Positions 16,628 through 24,482 of a stretch of 64,000 nucleotides of DNA are shown piece by piece (the first letter of the stretch is position 1; each line of letters opens with the position of its first letter). The DNA is from Billgrantia aerodenitrificans (GTDB lineage Bacteria; Pseudomonadota; Gammaproteobacteria; Pseudomonadales; Halomonadaceae). The translations under genes were made by a program, and so were the position numbers. The stretch is from assembly GCF_021404405.1 (NCBI RefSeq), contig NZ_JABFTV010000008.1:1-64000 (forward strand), read 5' to 3'. Below the pieces are notes generated by a model. It was given only the letters and a program-made list of their open reading frames with translations. It was not told the DNA's origin and did not search any database.

Positions 16628-17998
16628 TCATATCAATGTGGCGGGCTTCCCAAAAGACTTTCCAAAACAATCTCTAAGAATTAGCTTACTCCAACTCTCC
16701 AATTCATTCTCGTGATTTAGGATCTCGTCAATATCTAATATCATGCCACTTTTTGTGTTTCCACCGGTCATGAACTCATTCTTATCCAGCCTGACTTTCG
16801 TTCGAGAAAAATTTACCTCCATTATATAGCAAATGGCCAAGTGCTTTTTACTTCTATCATTATCTCTCATCCAAATGCACAAAGGGTCTAAGTCATCAGA
16901 AGACGGAATGTAATTTAGACCTGTTTCCTCTTTAATCTCTCTTCTCAAAGACAGTTTAGATATGCTTAGCAGTGAAGTATCAGAAGCACCAAAGCTATCC
17001 TCTTCCCGTGTATGCCCACCAAGATATAGCAATAGGCGATCAGATTCTGGCGACTCTTTTGATGTTGTTGTCTTGCTCTTTTTAACAACAAGAACTTTGT
17101 TTCTTTCTTTATTTGTTATTACTAGTATTGGAATCGGCTGGACTGCCCCGTCATCTTCTTCTACCCTTGCCCTGACCTGATAATCCAGAACAATATTATT
17201 TAGGCGAGCTTTTGAAAAACTGAATGTTTCAGGCAATTCGCTGGATATCGATGCTCTTGGGAAATAGCCAACCTTTTCGGCGATATTGCTCTGTATTATT
17301 TCAAGTATGCTTTTTGTAATATCGTGATTTACATCATTGAGAGATCTTTGGCTAGTGTCATAGATCTCAATTCCTTGGAATACATCAGCGTATTTCTTTG
17401 ATACATTTTCCACGCAAGCCTTATAGCTGCTCAATGCGTCATCACACATAATACTTCCAAGTTTTCTCGTGAGAAGTGAGGCGTATTCACGTTGCAGGGA
17501 GATCTTAGGAGTAGCGGTGAAAACATATATCAAATCAATAACCGTTCTCCACTTATTCATCACCAGAAAAGATTCTAGACTCTTAAAATTCTCTTCATCT
17601 AAACTATTATTGTCTTTTAGCCAATTAAACCAACACAAGGCATCAAAAATCCCCCTGTCTAATATAATTACATCGTAGTCCTTTGAGCTGTTTGACAGAG
17701 CCTCTACTAATTCTGCGATTGCGGAGCAGGCAGTCCAAATATTGAAATTAGGATCGTATTTGTCATTTACCGGGCATACACTGGCTCTTTCAGTCAGCAC
17801 CTTTGTTCTAAACCTATTCCGCCTAAGAAATAAGCTTAGAGAATTGATACAACTAGATTTGCCCGATTTCGGAGAGCCACAAAACTCAATGACAATTGGT
17901 CGCCTTGGTATGGATTCATGCTTCAGCTTAAGCACCTCCGAAGCAAGGCCCTCAAGATCCTTTATAATTTTCAATATTTCCTTTTCTTCTCTATCCAT
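16628..17998 (-). CDS. P-loop kinase-Nudix hydrolase fusion protein
   Basis: 456 residues, ATG 17998. Residues 35-240 form a nucleoside or thymidylate kinase-like P-loop domain: Walker A GSPKSGKSS (41-49) and a Walker-B/DR-type motif DVIILDRGIFDALCWF. The C-terminal half is a Nudix domain: LYLGGHTREED then LRREIKEETGL (near 350-360), the REUxEExGU core being intact with about 12 extra residues between the Gly part and the helix. Nudix enzymes cleave nucleoside diphosphates linked to another group; the kinase half may phosphorylate a nucleotide. The pair could make and remove a signal, or modify a nucleotide pool, but no substrate is known. It lies 7 bases behind the membrane-protein gene at 18006-18521 and is AT-rich, typical of cassette cargo. 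Confidence 0.75.
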   Translation of the reverse strand: MDREEKEILKIIKDLEGLASEVLKLKHESIPRRPIVIEFCGSPKSGKSSCINSLSLFLRRNRFRTKVLTERASVCPVNDKYDPNFNIWTACSAIAELVEALSNSSKDYDVIILDRGIFDALCWFNWLKDNNSLDEENFKSLESFLVMNKWRTVIDLIYVFTATPKISLQREYASLLTRKLGSIMCDDALSSYKACVENVSKKYADVFQGIEIYDTSQRSLNDVNHDITKSILEIIQSNIAEKVGYFPRASISSELPETFSFSKARLNNIVLDYQVRARVEEDDGAVQPIPILVITNKERNKVLVVKKSKTTTSKESPESDRLLLYLGGHTREEDSFGASDTSLLSISKLSLRREIKEETGLNYIPSSDDLDPLCIWMRDNDRSKKHLAICYIMEVNFSRTKVRLDKNEFMTGGNTKSGMILDIDEILNHENELESWSKLILRDCFGKSFGKPATLI

Positions 17999-18005
17999 TG
18001 CGCGC

Positions 18006-18521
18006 TTACCCTATGAGTGAATCCAGCTTCTTCTGTCCTTTTGATTCCAGCTTCTTAATAAAATCGCCCGATAAGAACCCCACATAAAACGAAGACACCA
18101 TTGTCAGATAAATAAACCCCTCATCTAATTGAAGCTCTGAACTAGACGACAGAATAATTCCTGAACGTATGCCGGCTACCACTAGCGCAGAAAACAGAAT
18201 AGAAAACAGAGGTCGGACAATAAAATAAACGACAGTTCCCATACGCTTTAAGAACAGTTGATCATCGCCATCTTGCTCCGAAGAGAAATTGAAACACAAT
18301 TTATATAATTTTCTTATGTATGCTGCACATGCTGCGGCCAAGGCAATAGATACTGAGCCAATAAGTGCTTGCTTGAAGACGTCTAAACCAAGAGAACTTC
18401 CGTAGAATAACATGTAACCCATGGCTATCGATGAGACAAGAAACAGAATCAAATAATAAATGAATATTATCACGACCCAACCCTTGGTTATATAAAGTTT
18501 TCGACCTTCATCGACCACCAT
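18006..18521 (-). CDS. Four-helix membrane protein paired with the kinase-Nudix gene
   Basis: 171 residues, ATG 18521. Four hydrophobic segments: about 15-42 (WVVIIFIYYLILFLVSSIAM), 52-69 (ALIGSVSIALAAACAAYI), 96-122 (YFIVRPLFSILFSALVVAGI) and 138-155 (YLTMVSSFYVGFLSGDF). Short charged loops lie between them, and the end is KKLESKGQKKL. No recognised family. Only 7 bases separate it from the kinase-Nudix gene downstream and no attC-like site stands between them, so the two were probably mobilised and are expressed together. That arrangement recalls effector-sensor pairs of phage defence modules, but this is inference. Confidence 0.65.
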   Translation of the reverse strand: MVVDEGRKLYITKGWVVIIFIYYLILFLVSSIAMGYMLFYGSSLGLDVFKQALIGSVSIALAAACAAYIRKLYKLCFNFSSEQDGDDQLFLKRMGTVVYFIVRPLFSILFSALVVAGIRSGIILSSSSELQLDEGFIYLTMVSSFYVGFLSGDFIKKLESKGQKKLDSLIG

Positions 18522-18537
18522 TGTTTGTCCCTTTTAT

Positions 18538-18603
18538 AGCTAACGCTTCAAACACCAGCATGGTAAAGACCTTATTATGCCCGCGCGCTTTGACTTGTTA
18601 TAT
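18538..18603 (-). repeat. attC-like site
   Basis: Minus strand from ATATAACAAG (18603) to GAAGCGTTAGCT (18538) with TCAAA/TTTGA arms. It overlaps the last codons of the gene 18575-19351, as cassette attC sites often do. Confidence 0.55.
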
Positions 18604-19351
18604 TTATTTCACGGGTGACAGCACCCTCTAAACTTTTCAGCTTGTTGGCTAGAATATTAATTTTTTCCAGGCACTCACTATCTCCACTCAGCACTTTTAC
18701 ACTAATCTTAAATGTTGAAAAAATTGATGACAAAGCCATACATAAAGCATTAGCTCGCTCCAGCTTCGCTTCCTCAGCATTCGTCTCGATAACTTCATTG
18801 CCTTCTAACCGATACCGCTTTCCAAAGGCCGCTGTTCCCCAGTGGTGATATTCTGACATAGGGCTATAATAAGTCTCATATAGATATATATACTGCTCAT
18901 CGACCAAGCGTGAAATTTCCTTTATTGATTTACCACCATGCCAATTCCTATGATACTCACCATTTTCTTTTTTAAATAAACCATCCACCACCGGCTTAAA
19001 AAATTCTAATTGATTGCGCACATCTTGAGGCACAGCTTCGTCAGATTTTTCAAAGCGCTGAATATCAACAACAACGCAATATAGCCGCCACCTTCGGCAC
19101 ATTTCGCTATTCTTAAAAGAATAAGATAGATATAACGAGCCTTCGAGCATACTTCTTGCTATCAATATGGCATCATCGCTCCCCTCCAAAACCACCAGGC
19201 TCCGCAAATGAGACAATTGTCTTTTTGAGAATAACTTACACATAAAATGAAAATCATCTCTCATATCACCCTCCAATTTAGGGTAAATTTCTTGCCCTGC
19301 TGCTTCCATTTCTTTGGCAATATTATTTAATTTTTTCAGGAGACAATCCAC
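18575..19351 (-). CDS. DUF5677-like cassette protein
   Basis: 258 residues, ATG 19351. Mostly helical. The block LSHLRSLVVLEGSDDAILIA followed by RSMLEGSLYLSYSF is typical of the DUF5677 group, soluble proteins of unknown function common in accessory regions. Later YSPMSEYHHWG adds a Tyr/His-rich motif shared by such proteins. The stop codon falls within the attC-like site at 18538-18603, and another attC-like site (19364-19435) lies just before the start. This is the first gene of the left block. Family call moderate, function unknown. Confidence 0.62.
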   Translation of the reverse strand: MDCLLKKLNNIAKEMEAAGQEIYPKLEGDMRDDFHFMCKLFSKRQLSHLRSLVVLEGSDDAILIARSMLEGSLYLSYSFKNSEMCRRWRLYCVVVDIQRFEKSDEAVPQDVRNQLEFFKPVVDGLFKKENGEYHRNWHGGKSIKEISRLVDEQYIYLYETYYSPMSEYHHWGTAAFGKRYRLEGNEVIETNAEEAKLERANALCMALSSIFSTFKISVKVLSGDSECLEKINILANKLKSLEGAVTREINITSQSARA

Positions 19352-19363
19352 ATTGGATCCTTA

Positions 19364-19435
19364 AATTAACGTTTGACGCGTGCATGGTATTGTTGGCCAC
19401 TTCTGGTGAGCCCCAAGATCATTAACAAGTTAGGC
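19364..19435 (-). repeat. attC-like site
   Basis: Minus strand starts with a perfect RYYYAAC core, GCCTAAC, then TTG, and ends CAAACGTTAATT. The length of 72 bases is normal for attC. A weak 74-codon frame in the upstream ORF-poor segment has its stop inside this site. Confidence 0.55.
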
Positions 19436-19559
19436 GAGGCGACCATTCACGTAAAGCAACACAGCCCCGGACCGAGAAGAGCCACAATGAAACGCAGGTG
19501 CTGAGCAGGAGCTTTGCCAGAGTGCTGAGTACGTAACCCGCTGGCTGAGCCGTGAACTC

Positions 19560-19703
19560 CAGGGACGCTACCGCCCTGCTGGCAGAATGGATGACGTTTC
19601 CCATCATCCCTAATGCGGCATCCCTGAGTACGTCTTGGTTACGCAAGCCATCTTCTGCGACTTTTTACTCAACGTAACCGAGAGAAACGTTGAGGGCAAC
19701 GCC
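19560..19703 (-). repeat. 145-bp repeat, copy 1
   Basis: The stretch from CAGGGACGCTACCGCC to TTGAGGGCAACGCC recurs at 24483-24627 with scattered changes and one length difference. Its first 67 bases fold on themselves (CAGGGACGC...CCGC against GCGGCATCCCTG) with an inner hairpin (GATGA/TCATC). AAAGCAACACAGCCC (19453-19467) is also shared with copy 2. It fills most of the 425-base gap 19436-19860, where no gene is convincing. Confidence 0.8.
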
Positions 19704-19758
19704 GAAGTATGCTCGACACCAAGGCAGTACCTTTGGCGCAATCGCATATGCACACCAC

Positions 19759-19772
19759 TTGACCTAGATCAA
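19759..19772. promoter_or_regulatory. Possible FNR/Anr box
   Basis: TTGACCTAGATCAA matches the FNR/Anr consensus TTGATNNNNATCAA in 9 of 10 fixed bases. It lies about 90 bases before the phosphatase and GGDEF-EAL gene pair, so oxygen-responsive control of these genes is possible. Confidence 0.45.
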
Positions 19773-19860
19773 AAATCTCGTTGCCTACGCCTTGGCCGGC
19801 TAGTGAGCATTAGATTTCTCATGCATATTGCATCATTACAAACGATAACCAGGGTCGTCC

Positions 19861-20523
19861 GTGCTCCCTCTGCCCACTTTGCTTCGACAGCCGTTGCTCT
19901 ATTGCCGCCTGCCGTTGGCGGGTCTGCTGTGTCTTGCCAGCCTGCTCACCTGGGCGGATGAGCATGTAGCGGTCGAGCCCAGCGCCGAGCTGTTGGCTTC
20001 CCTCCACCAGGGCGGCTATGTGTTCTACATGCGCCACGGGCCGACGGATACGAGCCTTCCTGACCGGGTACCGGTCGACTTCGACGACTGCGCCACCCAG
20101 CGGCCCCTGAGCGACGAGGGCCGTGAACTCATGGCGACTATCGCCGAGCACATGGCGCGGCACGCCTGGCCTATCGAGGATCCCGTTCTCGTCACGCCCT
20201 TCTGCCGAACGCAGGAGACGGCTCGGATCCTGTTTCCGAACAAGCCCCAGCAGATCGATGAGCTGCTGCGCTATACCGCCGCGATGACGGACGACGAGAA
20301 GTGGCCGGTCATCAAGCATACCGACAAGACTCTCTCACTGCCGGTCGAGGGCAGCGCCAACCGCATGATCGTGGCCCACGGGCCCAACCTGGCCGACTTG
20401 ATGGATTACTTCCCAGCCGAAGGCACTCTGGTGATCTTCTCGCCGCTGGGTGAGGCGGGTTATCTCTACCGTGCCAGCATTCCACCGGAGCTGTGGCCAT
20501 CGCTGGCCTTCCAAGCACCGTAA
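19861..20523 (+). CDS. Exported histidine phosphatase family protein
   Basis: 220 residues from GTG 19861 (AGGG lies nearby). An N-terminal hydrophobic stretch (LPLAGLLCLASLLTWA) is a Sec signal, so the mature protein is probably periplasmic. The phosphatase core has the catalytic RHG motif in FYMRHGPTDTS, a second conserved Arg in TPFCRTQETA and a late His in MIVAHGPNLADL. These are the marks of branch-2-like histidine phosphatases. The substrate is unknown. The GGDEF-EAL gene follows after 8 bases, so they form an operon. Plus strand and GC-rich, unlike the cassettes around it. Confidence 0.85.
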   Translation: MLPLPTLLRQPLLYCRLPLAGLLCLASLLTWADEHVAVEPSAELLASLHQGGYVFYMRHGPTDTSLPDRVPVDFDDCATQRPLSDEGRELMATIAEHMARHAWPIEDPVLVTPFCRTQETARILFPNKPQQIDELLRYTAAMTDDEKWPVIKHTDKTLSLPVEGSANRMIVAHGPNLADLMDYFPAEGTLVIFSPLGEAGYLYRASIPPELWPSLAFQAP

Positions 20524-20531
20524 GGTTGCCC

Positions 20532-22679
20532 ATGAAGTCGAACCGACCGCTCATCTGGATCTTTCTTCTGCCCACTCTGGTGGTGCTGATCCCTGCCCTG
20601 CTGTTCGGACTTGCCGCGGTGCAGGTGCTCAAGGAAAGGATGACTCAGAACCACGCCACTCAGTCGGCGGACATGGCCGCTCTGCTGCAGGCCGCCGACT
20701 ACGCCCAGAGCCTGGGCGAGCTACATCAGGACGTAGTGGACATGCTGCAGCAGGCCGACAGGGGCGAGCTGTCGGCGCTTGCCAGCTATCGGCTGCATTC
20801 GAGCTTCGTCAATGAGCTTGCCATCTTGGCTGGGCAGATACAGACGTTGACCGAAACGCCGCTGATGATCGATTTGAACCACGGCAGTGCCCAACATTTG
20901 CGCGAGGCCTTCGAGGGCTATCGGCGCTTCATCATCATGGCCGGCGACATCGCCACCGTGGATGCCACCCGGGCCCGACATTACCTGGACGAGGCACAGC
21001 ATGAATTCCTGCGCTTCTCCACGCTCACGGGGCACCTTTCGTCCAAGCTGGCGCAGCGCAGCGGCGAGCGCACCAGCGATGCCTATCAGGACACTCTTGG
21101 GCACTTCAACACACTGCTGCTGTTTGGCGGGGCGATCCTGGCACTGATGCTGGTCGCCGCCTTTTACTCCGCCCGGATCCTGAATCGTCACCTGCTGATC
21201 ATCGCCGAAGGGCTGCTCGCGCTTTCCCATCCCCACCGGGTGGTTCCCGAGCTGCCGCGAGTCCAGCGTCTTGCCGAACTGGGGCGGGGCCAGTTACAGC
21301 AGCTTGCCCTGGCGGTGCTGCGGCTGCGTGAAAGCGAGGCACGTCGACTGGTGGCCGAACGCAAGGCGCACCAGTTGGCCCACTTCGATGGCCTGACGGA
21401 ACTGCCCAACTGGCGCATGATGAGCGAGCATCTGGCGCATTCATTGATGCTATGTCAGCGCAACGGCCAGCATGGGGCGCTGATCTACCTGGATCTCGAT
21501 CTCTTCCAGCAGATCAACGACAGCTACGGGCATCGTACCGGCGATCGCTTGTTGCGCGAGGTCGCCCAGCGACTGCGCACCTTCCAGCAGGAGGGGTGTA
21601 TTGCGGGGCGGCTGGGTGGCGATGAGTTTCTCCTCGTCATCGACTCCCTGCCCAAGCAGCCGGACAAGGCGGCCAATCTGGCTGAAGAGCTGGCCGACCG
21701 AATCAGGATCGTCGTGGCCGAGCCCTACTCCATCGATGGGATTCAGCACTTCCTCTCGGCAAGCCAGGGCGTGGCGATGTTCGACGGCTCGAGCGACGCC
21801 GAAACCCTGTTCAAGCTGGCAGATGCCGCCTGTCATCATGCCAAGCTGGCCGGTCGCGACACCATTTGCTTCCATGACGATGCCACCCAGGCCCTCATGG
21901 AAGCGCGTAACGAAACCAGGCGCGATCTGCGCTTAGCCCTACAGCGTGGCGAGTTCCGCCTCGTCTATCAGCTTCAGTACGACGCCGACCATCGGCCACT
22001 GGGGGCCGAGGCGCTGATCCGCTGGCAGCACCCGTCTCGCGGCATGGTGTCGCCGGCCGAGTTCATCCCTCTTGCCGAGGAGAGTGGTCTGATCGTGCCC
22101 CTCGGCGATTGGGTTCTCGAACAAGCGTGCCGGCAACTGGTGGCCTGGCAGCAGCAAGTTGCCACAGCGCATCTGACCCTGGCCGTGAACGTCAGCGCCC
22201 GGCAATTCAAGGAGCCGGATTTCGTCGAGCGTATTGAACGGGTGCTCACCACCAGTGGAGCCGATCCCCACCGCTTGAAGCTGGAGCTGACTGAGAGCAG
22301 CCTGCTGGACGACGTCGAGGCCGGGATCGACAAGATGCGGCGCTTGAAGCGTCTCGGCATCCGGTTCGCCCTGGACGACTTCGGCACCGGCTACTCTTCG
22401 CTGCAGTACCTCAAACGGCTGCCGCTGGATCAGATCAAGATCGACCAGAGCTTCGTCAATGATCTGCTGCTGAGCGGCGATGACATGGCCATCGTGCGGA
22501 CCATCATCGCCATGGGAGTATCCCTGCAGCTCGAGGTAGTGGCTGAAGGCGTGGAAACCGCCCACCAGCTCGGCTGGCTCGTCGAGGCTGGCTGTCATGT
22601 GTTCCAGGGCTATTACTTCTGCAAGCCGCTTCCTATCGACCAAATCGAGCTGCCATTCACCTCAATCCCGGTGAGCTGA
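20532..22679 (+). CDS. Membrane GGDEF-EAL protein (c-di-GMP turnover)
   Basis: 715 residues from ATG 20532 (AAGG upstream); an earlier in-frame ATG at 20493 would overlap the previous gene and spoil the membrane start. TM1 is near residues 8-28 and TM2 near 196-220 (LLLFGGAILALMLVAAFYSA), enclosing a helical periplasmic sensor domain. The GGDEF motif is intact at 362-366 (RLGGDEFLL). The EAL domain has EALIRW (493-495 EAL), NVSARQF, LELTES, DDFGTGYSSL, IKIDQSF and VAEGVE, so all usual catalytic residues for phosphodiesterase seem present. Either or both activities may operate. Likely controls biofilm or motility decisions; the signal is unknown. Confidence 0.93.
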   Translation: MKSNRPLIWIFLLPTLVVLIPALLFGLAAVQVLKERMTQNHATQSADMAALLQAADYAQSLGELHQDVVDMLQQADRGELSALASYRLHSSFVNELAILAGQIQTLTETPLMIDLNHGSAQHLREAFEGYRRFIIMAGDIATVDATRARHYLDEAQHEFLRFSTLTGHLSSKLAQRSGERTSDAYQDTLGHFNTLLLFGGAILALMLVAAFYSARILNRHLLIIAEGLLALSHPHRVVPELPRVQRLAELGRGQLQQLALAVLRLRESEARRLVAERKAHQLAHFDGLTELPNWRMMSEHLAHSLMLCQRNGQHGALIYLDLDLFQQINDSYGHRTGDRLLREVAQRLRTFQQEGCIAGRLGGDEFLLVIDSLPKQPDKAANLAEELADRIRIVVAEPYSIDGIQHFLSASQGVAMFDGSSDAETLFKLADAACHHAKLAGRDTICFHDDATQALMEARNETRRDLRLALQRGEFRLVYQLQYDADHRPLGAEALIRWQHPSRGMVSPAEFIPLAEESGLIVPLGDWVLEQACRQLVAWQQQVATAHLTLAVNVSARQFKEPDFVERIERVLTTSGADPHRLKLELTESSLLDDVEAGIDKMRRLKRLGIRFALDDFGTGYSSLQYLKRLPLDQIKIDQSFVNDLLLSGDDMAIVRTIIAMGVSLQLEVVAEGVETAHQLGWLVEAGCHVFQGYYFCKPLPIDQIELPFTSIPVS

Positions 22680-22734
22680 ACCGGAAATTCCGCCTCGTTC
22701 CACAGGCGTCCGCCAATAGGTGGGTAAGCCGCCT

Positions 22735-23361
22735 TCAAGCAGGACGCTTTGCGAGGAGAGCCCACACACCCGCTGCTGACAGCAGCGAACCACCTGCCAG
22801 GTTGAAGCGCCGTTGCGCCCGTGGCGATGCCAGCAGCTTTCGCGCCGTGCCAGCAAATACTGCATACAGCGTTGCGTTGAGCGCGGCCATGGCGACGAAC
22901 GTGACGGCAAGAACCCAAAGCTGTTGGGTGACGGCCAAGCTTGGATTGATGAACTGCGGCAGAAAGGCAACGAAGAAGACGATGCCCTTCGGATTGAGCG
23001 CGGTGACCAGGTAAGTGTTCGCGAATAGCTTCCAACGAGATCCCGGCGCGGCTGGCGCAGACAGCTCGGCGGTAGAAATGCCAGCGCGAAGGAGTTTGAT
23101 ACCGAGGTAAAGCAAGTACAGCCCGCCGGCCCATTTGACGACTGTAAACCAGAAAGCCGAGGTTGCCAGGAGTGCCCCCAAGCCGAGAAGCGACACCACC
23201 AAGGCCGTTGAGTCGCCGAGAGCAACGGCAGCGACGAGCGGCACGTTCGCCCGCCGACCATGCGTCATGGAGTAGCTTATGACCGTAAGGATCGTCGGGC
23301 CAGGAATGATGAGAAGCACCGCAGATGCGGCAACGAAGGCAAGCCATAACTCGATGGACAT
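22735..23361 (-). CDS. LysE/RhtB family amino-acid exporter
   Basis: 208 residues with about six hydrophobic segments, the normal length. The family start LAFVAASAVLLIIPGPTIL with the PGP motif and the middle block ALNPKGIVFFVAFLPQF are clear. It exports an amino acid or homoserine-like compound across the inner membrane. It is convergent with the GGDEF-EAL gene and lies on the same strand as the cassettes, with an attC-like site 20 bases before its start. It may therefore be the last cassette of the right block, although its GC content is closer to the core genome. Substrate unknown. Confidence 0.9.
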   Translation of the reverse strand: MSIELWLAFVAASAVLLIIPGPTILTVISYSMTHGRRANVPLVAAVALGDSTALVVSLLGLGALLATSAFWFTVVKWAGGLYLLYLGIKLLRAGISTAELSAPAAPGSRWKLFANTYLVTALNPKGIVFFVAFLPQFINPSLAVTQQLWVLAVTFVAMAALNATLYAVFAGTARKLLASPRAQRRFNLAGGSLLSAAGVWALLAKRPA

Positions 23362-23381
23362 GGTGGTTCTCCCCTTTTAGC

Positions 23382-23450
23382 GTCTAAGGCCGGCATTTTT
23401 AGTGGTTTGGAGCGCGGTGGAAACCAGTCCGACACATGCGCTTGTTAGCT
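23382..23450 (-). repeat. attC-like site
   Basis: Minus strand: AGCTAACAAGCGC at the 5' end, perfect inner arms TGGTTT/AAACCA, and GCCGGCCTTAGACGCTA at the 3' end. The stop codon of the gene 23445-23876 (TAA) is part of the 5' core, a classic cassette feature. Confidence 0.6.
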
Positions 23451-23876
23451 TTTTTTACTTCTAATAACGGTAGCTTCCGCTGCTGCTACAACAGTAACTT
23501 TCATTTCAGCACGCGCCAGCCACCTGACTTTTACCTTAAATGGTCTTTTGTAATTTTTATATGACCAAACGTATTGCCGCCCTTTCTCTGGAATTGTATG
23601 TGTGTGGTGAGACTCCCGCCTACTGCCCTTAAGGGATCTTTTCTTTCTCGTTTTCGAGCAGAAAAAGTCAGCATCTAGCACGGGGTGACCATCGTCATTT
23701 ATATCTGACCAATCAACTCGCAGTTGAACTTCATCATCACCTACGGTAAATTTTTGGAAGAAGTGGCACGCACTATCGCTTTTTGTCTCAAGCTTGAGCT
23801 CTTCCCCAGTGTCGAGAAACTCAACAATGGCTTCGTCGATTTCCTCTTGAAGCTGTCCTCTCTTGATTGGCTCCAC
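23445..23876 (-). CDS. Hypothetical cassette protein
   Basis: 143 residues, ATG 23876. The N-terminal part is acidic (EEIDEAIVEFLDTGEELKLE), then comes a beta-rich stretch (DDEVQLRVDWSDIND) and a basic middle (KTRKKRSLKGSRR). The last third, IPEKGRQYVWSYKNYKRPFK then VKVRWLARAEMKVT, looks like a beta-sandwich. No signal peptide, no known motif and no family recognised. Its stop codon lies inside the attC-like site at 23382-23450 and another site precedes it, so it is one complete cassette. Confidence 0.6.
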   Translation of the reverse strand: MEPIKRGQLQEEIDEAIVEFLDTGEELKLETKSDSACHFFQKFTVGDDEVQLRVDWSDINDDGHPVLDADFFCSKTRKKRSLKGSRRESHHTHTIPEKGRQYVWSYKNYKRPFKVKVRWLARAEMKVTVVAAAEATVIRSKKS

Positions 23877-23891
23877 TAGACTCTCCAGAAA

Positions 23892-23949
23892 GCTAAAGTC
23901 AAAGCTGAGGGGCGCGCATCAGCGTGTCCTCTCCATGCCGTTGTTAACT
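23892..23949 (-). repeat. attC-like site
   Basis: Minus strand from AGTTAACAACGG (23949) to GACTTTAGC (23892), with perfect GCTGA/TCAGC arms around a 10-base loop. It overlaps the last codons of the gene 23919-24335. Confidence 0.45.
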
Positions 23950-24335
23950 GCTTCCTCGTCGATATAGGCACTTACGCCAGCAATGCGTATGCATTCGCAC
24001 TGTCCGCTGAGGACTATAGCGGGACCACGCAACATGAAGGAATAGCCAGCCTGCATAGGCGCAACCTCTAAATTAGCCGAATTATCCTTGTCGAAACCAG
24101 TCAGCGAAAGTGCCTCGACTCCAATGAACTCGATCCACACCTGAACCCGGTTCGCCCCGGGCGGCCAGCGCCGCGATGGATGCTCAGGGAAGCGAGGAAG
24201 GTCTGCTCGAAGTGCAACGACCGGCCCATCTCTCTTGAGGCTGACCTCGAAAACATTGAGCGAATCCAATTCTTCGATGGAATTGAACAGCCTAGACAAT
24301 GCTTCTGGATTCATCAGGTAATGAGGCCAACCCAC
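23919..24335 (-). CDS. Imm50-like immunity family protein
   Basis: 138 residues, ATG 24335. The pattern YLMNPEALSRLFNSI, then LNVFEVSLKRDGPVVALR, then DLPRFPEHPSRRWPPG and VQVWIEFIGVEALSLTGF follows the Imm50 family as I remember it. Imm50 proteins are predicted immunity proteins of polymorphic toxin systems. No toxin gene lies beside it, so here it would be an orphan protecting against toxins of other cells, which suits an integron cassette. Its end overlaps an attC-like site. The assignment rests on recalled family pattern and needs a profile search. Confidence 0.55.
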   Translation of the reverse strand: MGWPHYLMNPEALSRLFNSIEELDSLNVFEVSLKRDGPVVALRADLPRFPEHPSRRWPPGANRVQVWIEFIGVEALSLTGFDKDNSANLEVAPMQAGYSFMLRGPAIVLSGQCECIRIAGVSAYIDEEAVNNGMERTR

Positions 24336-24346
24336 GTCGTATTTAC

Positions 24347-24412
24347 TCCTTAACAGCTAGCGCCGCCAACATACGCGGCTTTGCAATGGAGGCGAAACCA
24401 TAATAAAAAAGC
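24347..24412 (-). repeat. attC-like site
   Basis: Minus strand ends TTGGCGGCGCTAGCTGTTAA just before the Imm50-like gene, with GCCGC/GCGGC arms. The segment is related to the site at 15201-15285. The 5' core is decayed, so its far border is approximate. Confidence 0.42.
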
Positions 24413-24482
24413 AACACAGCCCAAGGCTGCGTTCAGCCAGAAGCCGTCAAGGGGATATGGTGTACAGCAGAACCGCAAATTT

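Larger units (their letters stand above)
15201..24412 (-). mobile_element. Candidate attC cluster without integrase (CALIN), two blocks
   Basis: Minus-strand genes of unusual composition are separated by about eight sites of 58-85 bases that begin near xxCTAAC-type and end near GTTRRRY-type cores with internal inverted arms. Several gene stop codons fall inside the sites, as in integron cassettes. The blocks are 14617-19435 and 23382-24412. No integrase gene is visible within the window. The plus-strand phosphatase and GGDEF-EAL genes between the blocks are not cassette-like. Individual sites are listed separately with their own confidence. Confidence 0.6.

Noticed and set aside
19422..19646. 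74-codon frame on the minus strand with TTG start, stop inside an attC-like site
   Set aside because: The frame is not kept in the second copy of the repeat, has no ribosome site and no family; described only as part of the repeat.
19861..22679. Phosphatase and GGDEF-EAL genes as integron cassettes
   Set aside because: They are on the opposite strand, GC-rich like the core genome, and no attC-like site lies at their ends.
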